Both the position numbers and the translations under genes were made by a program. Below are positions 7,544 through 13,984 of a stretch of DNA of 22,961 nt, one piece after another. Numbering within the stretch: position 1 is the stretch's first letter; each line of letters starts with the position of its first letter. The stretch is from Actinomycetes bacterium. GTDB taxonomy: Bacteria > Actinomycetota > Acidimicrobiia > Acidimicrobiales > Bog-793. The notes beneath the pieces were generated by a model. The model did no database searches and was not told the DNA's origin. It worked only from the letters and a program-made list of their open reading frames with translations. The stretch lies in contig JAJYGM010000275.1 of assembly GCA_021785095.1 (NCBI GenBank), positions 1 to 22,961 on the forward strand, given 5' to 3'.

Positions 7544-8914
7544 TCAGGTGGGGACGAGCACACCGGGGTTGAGCAGGTCGTGAGGGTCGAGGGCCGCCTT
7601 GACCCTCGCCATGAGGTCGAGAGTTCCGGGGGATCGGGAGAGGCGCAGCCAGCGACGTTTCGCGATGCCGATGCCGTGCTCGGCCGAGATCGAGCCTCCG
7701 AGCCCGAGCACGAGGCGGAAGACTGCGTCATCGATGGCGTCCTCGCCCGGCGGTGGACCGACGACGTTCACGTGCACGTTGCCGTCGGCGACATGTCCCC
7801 AGGCGATGAGGCGCGCACCGGGCGCGACCCGGTCGACCACGCCGGGGAGCTCGTCGAGGAGGTCGGCCAGCCGCGGCGGCGCGACCGAGACATCGAGCTT
7901 GTGTGGTACCCCGAGGTGCGAAACGGCGTCGGTGTGCATCTCCCGATACGCCCACAGCCGGCTGCGGGCCGCCGCGTCGGACGCCACGGCGACGTCGATG
8001 ACGGACGGATCGTCGAGAGCGCCAGCGAGCTCGTCCGTCGGATCTGTGTCGGAGGCCGCGTCGACGGTGAGCCAGGCAGACGGCCGCGCAGCCGAGCCGA
8101 TGGGCGATGGCAGGCCGAACTGCGAGGTCACGAGCTCCATGCCATCCGCCAGCGTCAGCTCGGCTGCTTCGAGCGATGCCAGGCGGCGGAGCGGGCCGTC
8201 GACGAGCGCGACGGCGCCGGCGATGCCCCGGACGGCCACGAGCGCCGTGACGCGGTGGGCGGGAGCCGGTTCCAGGCGCATCAGGACCTTCGTCACGATC
8301 GCCAGGGTGCCCTCGCTACCGGCGAGCAAGCCGACCGGGTCCCAGCCGACGTTGTCCTTCACGAGCCCGCTCAACTGGGAGATGACCGTCCCGTCGGCAA
8401 GGACGGCTTCGACCCCGCCCACCCGCGCCCGCATCGGGCCGTAACGAATGACGTGCATGCCTCCGGCGTTGGTCGCGAGCATGCCGCCGAGGGTGGCGGA
8501 GTCGCGGGCTGCAAGGTCGATGCCGACGTGCCGGCCGATGCCCGATGCTGCCGCCTGAGCCTCGGCCAGCGTCGTGCCGGCCCCGGCGACGAGGACGTGG
8601 GCGCCGGCGTCGACGAGCTCGAGGCCACCGAGCCCGGCGAGGGACAGGACGATCTGGCGGCGTTGCCCGCGCCGGGGGACCGAGCCGCCCACGAGTCCGG
8701 TGTTGCCCCCCTGGGGCACCACGGCCGTACCGTGCCGGTCCGCGATCTCCAGCACCGAACGCACCTCGTCGACGTCGTGAGGACGTACGACGGCGGCGGC
8801 AGCGCCGGACCACCGCCCCGTCCAGTCGGTCGTATAGGACATGATCTGCTCGGGGTCGGTCACGAGGCCCCGCGGGCCGAGCGCCGACGCGAGGTCGTCC
8901 ACGAGGTCGTCCAC
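7544..8914 (-). CDS. FAD-linked 2-hydroxyacid dehydrogenase (GlcD/D-LDH type)
   Basis: This 456-residue flavoprotein belongs to the vanillyl-alcohol-oxidase fold. The N-terminal FAD-binding domain (about residues 30-210) contains VVPQGGNTGLVGGSVP and ATLGGMLATNAGG, then GSEGTLAIVTK. The C-terminal cap domain contains WGHVADGNVHVNV and SAEHGIGIAKR, with the metal/substrate histidines typical of D-lactate, D-2-hydroxyglutarate and glycolate (GlcD) dehydrogenases, and ends DPHDLLNPGVL. The GTG start at 8914 is 2 nt after the stop of the PhzF-like gene, so the two are cotranscribed. A perfect 12-bp tandem repeat (GTGGACGACCTC) gives a second in-frame GTG at 8902. Which hydroxyacid is used cannot be told from sequence. 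Confidence 0.9.
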   Translation of the reverse strand: MDDLVDDLASALGPRGLVTDPEQIMSYTTDWTGRWSGAAAAVVRPHDVDEVRSVLEIADRHGTAVVPQGGNTGLVGGSVPRRGQRRQIVLSLAGLGGLELVDAGAHVLVAGAGTTLAEAQAAASGIGRHVGIDLAARDSATLGGMLATNAGGMHVIRYGPMRARVGGVEAVLADGTVISQLSGLVKDNVGWDPVGLLAGSEGTLAIVTKVLMRLEPAPAHRVTALVAVRGIAGAVALVDGPLRRLASLEAAELTLADGMELVTSQFGLPSPIGSAARPSAWLTVDAASDTDPTDELAGALDDPSVIDVAVASDAAARSRLWAYREMHTDAVSHLGVPHKLDVSVAPPRLADLLDELPGVVDRVAPGARLIAWGHVADGNVHVNVVGPPPGEDAIDDAVFRLVLGLGGSISAEHGIGIAKRRWLRLSRSPGTLDLMARVKAALDPHDLLNPGVLVPT

Positions 8915-8916
8915 GA

Positions 8917-9828
8917 TCAGGCTCGGGCGGGAAGCTCGATCGTCCCCGCTCCGACGAACCGCACGTTGCCCGCGACGACGATGCGGGCCCCGTCGACGCG
9001 CCCCGAGAGGCGGCTCGGCGAGCCGAGCTCGACCCCCTGGTCGATCTCGACTGCATCGGCCCCGAGATGGAGATGGGCATAGGCCGTGAGCGGACCGGCT
9101 GCAGATCCGGTCGCAGCGTCCTCGCCGCCGCCCACCTGATCGGTGAAGCAACGGGCGCGCCACCTGCTGCCGTCCCCGCCGGCCCCTGGAGGCACGACCA
9201 CGTAGCAGGTGAGCGGCGAACCGGGAGCGGCGACGAGAGCATCCGAGAGCGCCCCGAGGTCGGGCCTCGCGTGCTGAAGAGCCTCGAGGTCCTTCACCGG
9301 CAGTACGAGCGTGGGAAGGCCCGTCGAGATCACACTCGCGGGGAGCTCGGTCCGCCCGTCGCCTCGAGCGAGGCCGAGCGCGGCGAGGAGAGGCTCCGAA
9401 GCCGTGTCGCCGAGGTGCGCGGGCGGGTTCTGGCTGATCTCGACGGTCGCGCTCGCCCCAGTGCCGTCGAGGTCCACCCGGAGGGGCTGGAGACCCGCAC
9501 CGGTCTGCTGGACGAGGTGGGCGGATCGCTCGCCGCGAGCACGGGCGACGGCGGCTGCCGTACCGAGCGAGGGGTGCCCTGCGAACGGGATCTCGGTCAC
9601 CATCGTGAAGATCCTGTGCCGGTAGTCGGCGCCCGGCTCGCTCGGCGACTGGACATAGCTCGTCTCGGACAGCCTCATCCGCCGGGCGAAGGCGGCGAGC
9701 GTAGCGTCGTCGAGCACGTCGGCATCGTGGACGACGACGTGCAGGTTGCCGCCGAGCGGTTGGTCGGCGAACACCTCGAGCCAGGTGACGGGCAGCCGAG
9801 CCGTCGCGATCGCCGTTGCGTTGGCCAT
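8917..9828 (-). CDS. PhzF family isomerase-like protein
   Basis: This 303-residue protein belongs to the PhzF/DAP-epimerase-like family. It has the paired-fold signatures: EVFADQPLGGNLHVVV near the N-terminus, RLSETSYV with the catalytic glutamate (Glu55), PFAGHPSLGTA, and GGGEDAATGSAAGPL in the second half. PhzF itself isomerises a phenazine precursor, but no other phenazine gene is nearby and most genomic homologues have no known substrate. A TACCGT hexamer lies exactly 6 nt before the ATG with no Shine-Dalgarno, pointing to a leaderless mRNA. It precedes the FAD dehydrogenase gene in an operon. The MscS gene upstream ends 28 bp away, so read-through is possible. Confidence 0.9.
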   Translation of the reverse strand: MANATAIATARLPVTWLEVFADQPLGGNLHVVVHDADVLDDATLAAFARRMRLSETSYVQSPSEPGADYRHRIFTMVTEIPFAGHPSLGTAAAVARARGERSAHLVQQTGAGLQPLRVDLDGTGASATVEISQNPPAHLGDTASEPLLAALGLARGDGRTELPASVISTGLPTLVLPVKDLEALQHARPDLGALSDALVAAPGSPLTCYVVVPPGAGGDGSRWRARCFTDQVGGGEDAATGSAAGPLTAYAHLHLGADAVEIDQGVELGSPSRLSGRVDGARIVVAGNVRFVGAGTIELPARA

Positions 9829-9834
9829 GGGCGC

Positions 9835-9840
9835 ACGGTA
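9835..9840 (-). promoter_or_regulatory. Probable -10 element of the phzF-like gene
   Basis: TACCGT on the minus strand is followed by exactly 6 nt and then the ATG at 9828. That would place transcription start on the A of the start codon. It lies in the 28-bp gap after the MscS stop. A TTGATC overlaps that stop but sits only 14 nt from the hexamer, too close for a normal -35. Confidence 0.45.
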
Positions 9841-9856
9841 CCGCCAGGAGCACCGA

Positions 9857-10798
9857 TCAACTTGCCGGCGGCTCCTCCGGCTCCGGTGGACCCTTCGGCC
9901 CTTCGGGCCCTCTCGGCTGTCGGGGATCCGGCCGCGGCTGCTCTCCGTCCTCGGACCGGCGTTGCCTCATCCGGCGGATGACCTCCCGCGGGCGCCGGGC
10001 GCTCGTCCGGTGCTGCTCGGGCCGGTGTTGCTGGTGGGCGGCGGTCGAGCGGGCCGGGCGCTTGGCGATCGTGCGGTTGACATAGAGATGTGGAGCCTCG
10101 GGTTCGGCCTTCGCCACGGGCGCAGGGCCGACAGCCGACGCGAGCATCCCGAGGTTGGGCACGCGAAGAGGGCCGTCGTCGGTCATGAGCTCGACGTACG
10201 TGAGCCCCATGGCGAGGACCTCGGCATCGAAGATGCCGCCGAAGGAACCTGACCTGATCCGGATCCGCTGACCGACCGAGAAGGGCCTCGCGATCATGAG
10301 GACGATGCCGGCGAAGACGTTGCCGAGGCTCTGCTGGGCGGCGAGGCCGAGGATGACACCGGTGAGTCCGGCCGCTGCGAGCAGCCTCCCCGGGTTGACA
10401 CCGATCATGATGACGGTGGAGATGACCACGACCACGAGGCCGACGATCGTCAGGATGATGCGCAGTGCGTCGGCAGCGGTCGGTCCGGCTCCGACGTGCA
10501 CGAGACGGGAGACCTGGGTGGCGAGGCGGCGAATCGCGATGCTCCCGAACACGAGGAACGCTCCCGAGCACGCACCCGACCAGATGTGGTCGCTCACATC
10601 CCCCTTGTGCTGGAGGAGCACCACGCCGTGGGTCTGCGTCTGGCTCAGCACCAGCGCCGCGATCGCGATGATCGTGGAGGCGACAGCGAGCTTCCAGTGC
10701 GGGCGGGGAGGTAGCGGCACCTTCGAGACGGTCGGCAGAGACGCGATCGAGCGCTGCTCGCGAGCTCTTACGAGGTCCTTCCACAGCGGCCGGGCCAT
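9857..10798 (-). CDS. MscS-type mechanosensitive channel, atypical C-terminus
   Basis: This is a 313-residue small-conductance mechanosensitive channel homologue. It has hydrophobic segments at about 37-52, 73-90, 112-134 and 139-169. The last is the pore helix, LGLAAQQSLGNVFAGIVLMIARPF, running into the beta domain (VGQRIRIRSGSFGGIFDAEV, about 172-222). After residue 222 the large alpha/beta vestibule domain of classical MscS is not recognisable. Instead there are about 90 residues rich in Pro, Arg and Glu, ending in a proline/glycine/glutamate tail (PRGPEGPKGPPEPEEPP) that is probably disordered. The ATG at 10798 follows GTAGGG directly, with a -10-like TACAAC 6 nt before it. It is divergent from the glpQ-like gene, with only 27 bp between starts. 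Confidence 0.85.
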   Translation of the reverse strand: MARPLWKDLVRAREQRSIASLPTVSKVPLPPRPHWKLAVASTIIAIAALVLSQTQTHGVVLLQHKGDVSDHIWSGACSGAFLVFGSIAIRRLATQVSRLVHVGAGPTAADALRIILTIVGLVVVVISTVIMIGVNPGRLLAAAGLTGVILGLAAQQSLGNVFAGIVLMIARPFSVGQRIRIRSGSFGGIFDAEVLAMGLTYVELMTDDGPLRVPNLGMLASAVGPAPVAKAEPEAPHLYVNRTIAKRPARSTAAHQQHRPEQHRTSARRPREVIRRMRQRRSEDGEQPRPDPRQPRGPEGPKGPPEPEEPPAS

Positions 10799-10825
10799 CC
10801 CTACGTTGTACCTCGTGATCGCCCG
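10799..10825. promoter_or_regulatory. 27-bp divergent promoter region with overlapping -10 elements
   Basis: The minus-strand TACAAC (10810-10805) lies 6 nt before the MscS ATG. The plus-strand TACGTT (10802-10807) fits TAnnnT and would start transcription near 10814, about 12 nt before the ATG at 10826. The two hexamers overlap on opposite strands, so RNA polymerase could probably serve only one gene at a time. The plus-strand hexamer is the better match. Confidence 0.4.
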
Positions 10826-11593
10826 ATGAGCGTCCCCAACACGGCGGGCTCGTCCCGCCCGAGAGTTTCCTGGCACCGCGGCGGTGCGGAGCTCGCGCCC
10901 TACGCCACTCTCGCCGCCTTCGCGTCCGCCGCCGCCCACGAGGCCGAGCTCATCGAGGTCGATGTGCGGCGTACCGCGGACGGCGGACTCGTGTGCGTTC
11001 ACGATGCGGATGTGCCCGGTCTCGGGCCGGTCTCGGCTCTCGAGTGGACGGACCCGGCAGTCCGGCGCGCTGCGGTCGGCCGGGTCTTCGGGTTCGAGGA
11101 GTTCCTCGACGTGCTCGACGAGCACGATCCCGGCCGCGTGAGCGAGGTGCATCTCGACGTCAAGGAAGCCGGGCTCGAGACCGAGGCCGTGGAGCGCGTG
11201 CTCGAGCGGTCGCGGCGCGTCGTCGTGACCTCGAACGAGCACAGTGCCATCAGAGCCGTGCGGCACGACCATCCGGGCGTGCCGGCGCTCCTCACAATCG
11301 GGCGCGACGCGCGCGGGCTGACTCGCAGCGAGCTGGCGCTGGTGCGCCTCGGGGAGCTGCTGCCGTTCCGCCAGATCGAACGCACGGGTGCGACCGGCGT
11401 CGCGGCGCACTTCCTGCTCGCCGGTCGACTGCTGCGGGAGTGGTGCACCAGGCACGGCATGCAGCTGCTGGTGTGGACCGTCGACTCGGATCGAGCGCTC
11501 GCGCGTTGGCTCGAACGTGACGACGTGGACGTGGTGACGACGAACCGGCCACTCGCCGCGCTGGCGATACGGGAGACAGGAGGGATCGGATGA
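10826..11593 (+). CDS. Glycerophosphodiester phosphodiesterase
   Basis: This 255-residue GDPD-family TIM barrel splits glycerophosphodiesters into glycerol-3-phosphate and an alcohol. It has the HRG motif (His17-Arg18), metal-binding Glu44 and Asp46 (LIEVDVRRT), His59 in CVHDADV, a later LDVK, and the C-terminal VWTVDSD and VTTNRP motifs. No signal peptide is seen, so it should act in the cytoplasm. One oddity: the usual P-E-N-T segment after HRG reads P-Y-A-T (residues 25-28), so two commonly conserved residues are replaced. It is the first gene of a run extending through the next protein (ATGA overlap) and perhaps into kynureninase. Confidence 0.88.
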   Translation: MSVPNTAGSSRPRVSWHRGGAELAPYATLAAFASAAAHEAELIEVDVRRTADGGLVCVHDADVPGLGPVSALEWTDPAVRRAAVGRVFGFEEFLDVLDEHDPGRVSEVHLDVKEAGLETEAVERVLERSRRVVVTSNEHSAIRAVRHDHPGVPALLTIGRDARGLTRSELALVRLGELLPFRQIERTGATGVAAHFLLAGRLLREWCTRHGMQLLVWTVDSDRALARWLERDDVDVVTTNRPLAALAIRETGGIG

Positions 11594-12231
11594 TCGTGGG
11601 GATCGAGACCGGGAAGAGACGCGTCTTCGCGGTGGCGTTGGAGTGGCCGGGCTGGTGCCGGTCCGGCCGCGACGAGGAATCGGCGCTCGAGACGCTCGTC
11701 GCTTACGCGCCCCGCTACGCCATCGTGGCGGAGCGTGCTGGCGTCGATCTCGATCCGGACACGAGCTCGGTCGAGGTGGCCGAGCGTGTCGAGGGCTCGT
11801 CCGCCACGGACTTCGGCGTGCCGTACGCCCGGTATGCGTGGGACGCGGCACAGTCTGCACCAGGGGAGTGGCTGCGTACGGCTGCCTTGCTGGCGGCGGC
11901 GTACGTCTACTTCGACGCCGTGGTCGCGGTGGCGCCGGCCGAGCTGCGCAAGGGGCCGCGGGGAGGCGGTCGGGACCGCGACGCCATCGCCGCCCACGTG
12001 AACGGTGCCGATGTCGAGTACGGAAGGAAGCTGGGTCTCGCACGCTGGAAGCTCGAGGAGGCAAGCACTGCCGAGATCGCTCGGCGCCGAGGGATGGTGG
12101 TCGACGTCGTCCGGTCGGCGACTGATGGGAGCCCGAAAGTCGAGAAGGGGTGGAACCTTCGGTACGCGGCCCGGCGGGGGATCTGGCACGTGCTCGACCA
12201 CGCCTGGGAGATCGAGGATCGGAGCCGGTAG
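11590..12231 (+). CDS. Conserved hypothetical protein, DinB-like C-terminus
   Basis: I do not recognise a characterised family for this 213-residue soluble protein. It opens with IVGIETGKRRVFAVALEWPGW, and its C-terminal third contains YAARRGIWHVLDHAWEIEDRS. The His-x3-His pair there resembles the last helix of DinB/YfiT-type four-helix bundles, which often bind a metal with three histidines. There is no signal peptide or membrane segment. A textbook AGGAGG (11578-11583) sits 6 nt before the ATG, inside the end of the phosphodiesterase gene, and the ATG overlaps that gene's TGA, so translation is coupled. Function is unknown; a thiol-dependent or stress-related role would be a guess from the fold alone. 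Confidence 0.72.
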   Translation: MIVGIETGKRRVFAVALEWPGWCRSGRDEESALETLVAYAPRYAIVAERAGVDLDPDTSSVEVAERVEGSSATDFGVPYARYAWDAAQSAPGEWLRTAALLAAAYVYFDAVVAVAPAELRKGPRGGGRDRDAIAAHVNGADVEYGRKLGLARWKLEEASTAEIARRRGMVVDVVRSATDGSPKVEKGWNLRYAARRGIWHVLDHAWEIEDRSR

Positions 12232-12243
12232 CAGCCGTCGGTC

Positions 12244-12249
12244 TACGAT
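12244..12249 (+). promoter_or_regulatory. Probable -10 element of kynU
   Basis: TACGAT ends 7 nt before the GTG at 12257, with no Shine-Dalgarno. It lies in the 25-bp gap after the DinB-like gene, so kynU may have its own leaderless promoter as well as read-through from upstream. Confidence 0.42.
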
Positions 12250-12256
12250 CGCTTCA

Positions 12257-13504
12257 GTGGCAGCCGGCTGGGATCTCGAGCGCGCGAGGGCGATGGACGC
12301 GGGGGATGGGCTCGGGGAGGTGAGACGGCGTTTCTCTCTGGCAGACGGCAAGGTCTACCTCGATGGGAACTCGCTCGGCGCCCTCGGCACGGGCGTCGCC
12401 GATCGGGTCCGCCGGGTTGTCGTGGAGGAGTGGGGGAGTGAGCTCGCAGGCGGATGGGCGCATTGCGGATGGATGGAAGCGCCGCTGCTCGTGGGTGACC
12501 GGATCGGGCGGCTCATCGGGGCCGCACCAGGTCAAGTGCTCGTGGCCGACACCACGTCCGTCGCCCTCGCGAAGCTCGTCGGTGCTGCCCTCGCCGCCCG
12601 GCCCGAGCGTCATGTGGTGCTCTCGACGACGGACAACTTCCCGAGCGACCTGTATGCGGCAGCGGGAGCGGCGCGTCTCGCCGGAGCGACGCTCCGACTC
12701 GTCGACCGCACAGAGCTGACCTCGGCGCTCGACGACGACGTCGCGCTCTGTTGCCTCACGCATGTGGACTTCCGCACCGCGCTCGTGCGCCAGAGCCGTG
12801 ACGTCACGGCTCTGGCGCACGAGCGCGGTGCGCTCGCACTCTGGGACCTGTGCCACTCGGCGGGGGCCGTGCCCGTTGGCTGCGACGAGCACGGCGTCGA
12901 TCTTGCCGTCGGCTGCACGTACAAGTACCTGAACGGCGGGCCGGGCTCCCCGGCGTTCTGCTACGTGCGCAGGGAGCTGCAGAACGAGCTGGAGAACCCG
13001 CTTCCCGGCTGGCTCGGACATGCGGCGCCGTTCGAGTTCTCTCTCGAGTGGCGTCCCGTGGCCGGGATCCGGAGGTTCATCACGTCGACGCCACCCATCG
13101 TCGCGCTCGCCGCCCTCGATGCGGCCCTCGACGCCTTCGACGGAGTCAGCATCGAAGAGGTGCGTGCGAAGTCCGTGGCGCTGAGCAAGCTGTTCATCGA
13201 GCTCGTCGACGAGGTCGGATCGCCTGCTCTCGAAGTGGTGACGCCGCGGGTCCCCGAGCGGCGCGGCTCTCAGGTGTCGTTGCGGCACGCGAGGGCGTAC
13301 GACGTCATCGAGGCGGCCACCACGAAGGGCGTGGTGGGAGACTTCCGGGCGCCGGACCTCTGCCGTTTCGGCCTGGCTCCGCTCTACCTGTCCTACGAGG
13401 ATGTGTTCCGAGCCGTCGAGACCATCGTCGCCGTGGCGGGGGCTCGCTCGGCTGAGAGACCGCGACGCCGGTCGCTCGTGGGGCCCCGTCCACCCGTAGC
13501 ATGA
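12257..13504 (+). CDS. kynU: Kynureninase
   Basis: This 415-residue PLP enzyme cleaves kynurenine to anthranilate and alanine. Landmarks are VYLDGNSLGALG near the N-terminus, a glycine/tryptophan-rich HCGWMEAPLLVGD segment, DNFPSDLY, LTHVDFRT, LWDLCHSAGAVPV with the PLP-contacting aspartate, and GCTYKYLNGGPGSPAF with the PLP lysine (Lys223). Length and motif order match the family. Homology and a -10 hexamer favour GTG 12257. Residues 173-192 are encoded by an exact 60-bp palindrome; its first half departs from the usual RTGxxxDM pattern of kynureninases (see the repeat entry), so activity could be altered. No tryptophan dioxygenase or formamidase is seen in the window. The DUF385 gene follows after 4 bp. 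Confidence 0.9.
   Translation: MAAGWDLERARAMDAGDGLGEVRRRFSLADGKVYLDGNSLGALGTGVADRVRRVVVEEWGSELAGGWAHCGWMEAPLLVGDRIGRLIGAAPGQVLVADTTSVALAKLVGAALAARPERHVVLSTTDNFPSDLYAAAGAARLAGATLRLVDRTELTSALDDDVALCCLTHVDFRTALVRQSRDVTALAHERGALALWDLCHSAGAVPVGCDEHGVDLAVGCTYKYLNGGPGSPAFCYVRRELQNELENPLPGWLGHAAPFEFSLEWRPVAGIRRFITSTPPIVALAALDAALDAFDGVSIEEVRAKSVALSKLFIELVDEVGSPALEVVTPRVPERRGSQVSLRHARAYDVIEAATTKGVVGDFRAPDLCRFGLAPLYLSYEDVFRAVETIVAVAGARSAERPRRRSLVGPRPPVA
12773..12832. repeat. Exact 60-bp palindrome (30-bp arms, no spacer) inside kynU
   Basis: Every one of 30 base pairs matches from the centre (12802/12803) outward to 12773/12832; pairing stops at 12772/12833. The arms begin CGCACCGCGCTCGTGCGCCA and meet at GTGAC|GTCAC. 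The palindrome covers exactly 20 codons in frame, so the opposite strand encodes the same 20-residue peptide (RTALVRQSRD... on both strands). The RNA could form a 30-bp hairpin within the coding region. Chance occurrence of a perfect spacerless palindrome this long is negligible. Confidence 0.97.
13497..13502 (+). promoter_or_regulatory. Probable -10 element of the DUF385 gene
   Basis: TAGCAT overlaps the last codons of kynU and ends exactly 6 nt before the ATG at 13509. No Shine-Dalgarno is present, which suggests a leaderless transcript in addition to any read-through from kynU. Confidence 0.43.
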
Positions 13505-13508
13505 CCGT

Positions 13509-13955
13509 ATGCCACTAGAAGGTGAGTACGAACCGAGTCCCGCGTCGTGGGTGAGCGAGCAGGTCGCCGAGTACGAGGCGTCCGGTGGCGAGCGCGCGAA
13601 CACGCTTCGCGACACCGGCCTGCCGGTCATCATCGTCACGACCCGCGGCCGCAAGAGCGGCAAGATCCGCAAGTTCGCGTTGATGCGGGTCGAGCATGAG
13701 GGTGAGTACGCGCTCGTTGCGTCGAAGGGCGGAGCGCCGGATCACCCGGTCTGGTACCAGAACCTGACGGCCGACCCGACCGCGGTGATGATCCAGGACG
13801 GGCCGGCGCCCTTCGACGCGGTGGTGCGCGAGATCTCCGGCGCCGAGCGCGATGAGTGGTGGCATCGTGCTGTCAAGGCCTACCCGCCCTATGCGGAGTA
13901 CCAGCAGAACACTGAGCGGGTCATCCCGGTACTGGTTGCCAGCCGGCGCGTCTGA
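13509..13955 (+). CDS. DUF385/Ddn-type F420-dependent oxidoreductase
   Basis: This 148-residue protein belongs to the deazaflavin-dependent nitroreductase family (mycobacterial Ddn and relatives), small split-barrel enzymes using coenzyme F420. Family marks are LPVIIVTTRGRKSGKIRKFAL, ALVASKGGAPDHPVWYQNL and the downstream DEWWHRAVKAYPPYAEYQ. The natural substrate is unknown. The host is expected to make F420, though no F420 biosynthesis gene is in the window. It starts 4 bp after the kynU stop and is followed by a hairpin shared with the convergent hydrolase gene. Confidence 0.9.
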   Translation: MPLEGEYEPSPASWVSEQVAEYEASGGERANTLRDTGLPVIIVTTRGRKSGKIRKFALMRVEHEGEYALVASKGGAPDHPVWYQNLTADPTAVMIQDGPAPFDAVVREISGAERDEWWHRAVKAYPPYAEYQQNTERVIPVLVASRRV

Positions 13956-13978
13956 CCGGCCGAGGCTCGGTCGGCCGG
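13956..13978. terminator. Bidirectional hairpin terminator candidate
   Basis: CCGGCCGA (13956-13963) pairs perfectly with TCGGCCGG (13971-13978) around a 7-nt loop. It begins directly after the DUF385 stop and fills most of the 29-bp gap to the convergent hydrolase gene's stop. Its position between two tail-to-tail genes supports a terminator role in both directions. There is no T-tract. Confidence 0.55.
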
Positions 13979-13984
13979 GGAGGG

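Noticed and set aside
12005..12256. Upstream extension of the kynU frame
   Set aside because: It overlaps the DinB-like gene, has no kynureninase-like sequence, and lies before the likely promoter.
12254..13672. 472-codon open frame antisense to kynU
   Set aside because: It is a shadow frame. It repeats the palindrome peptide only because the DNA there is its own reverse complement.
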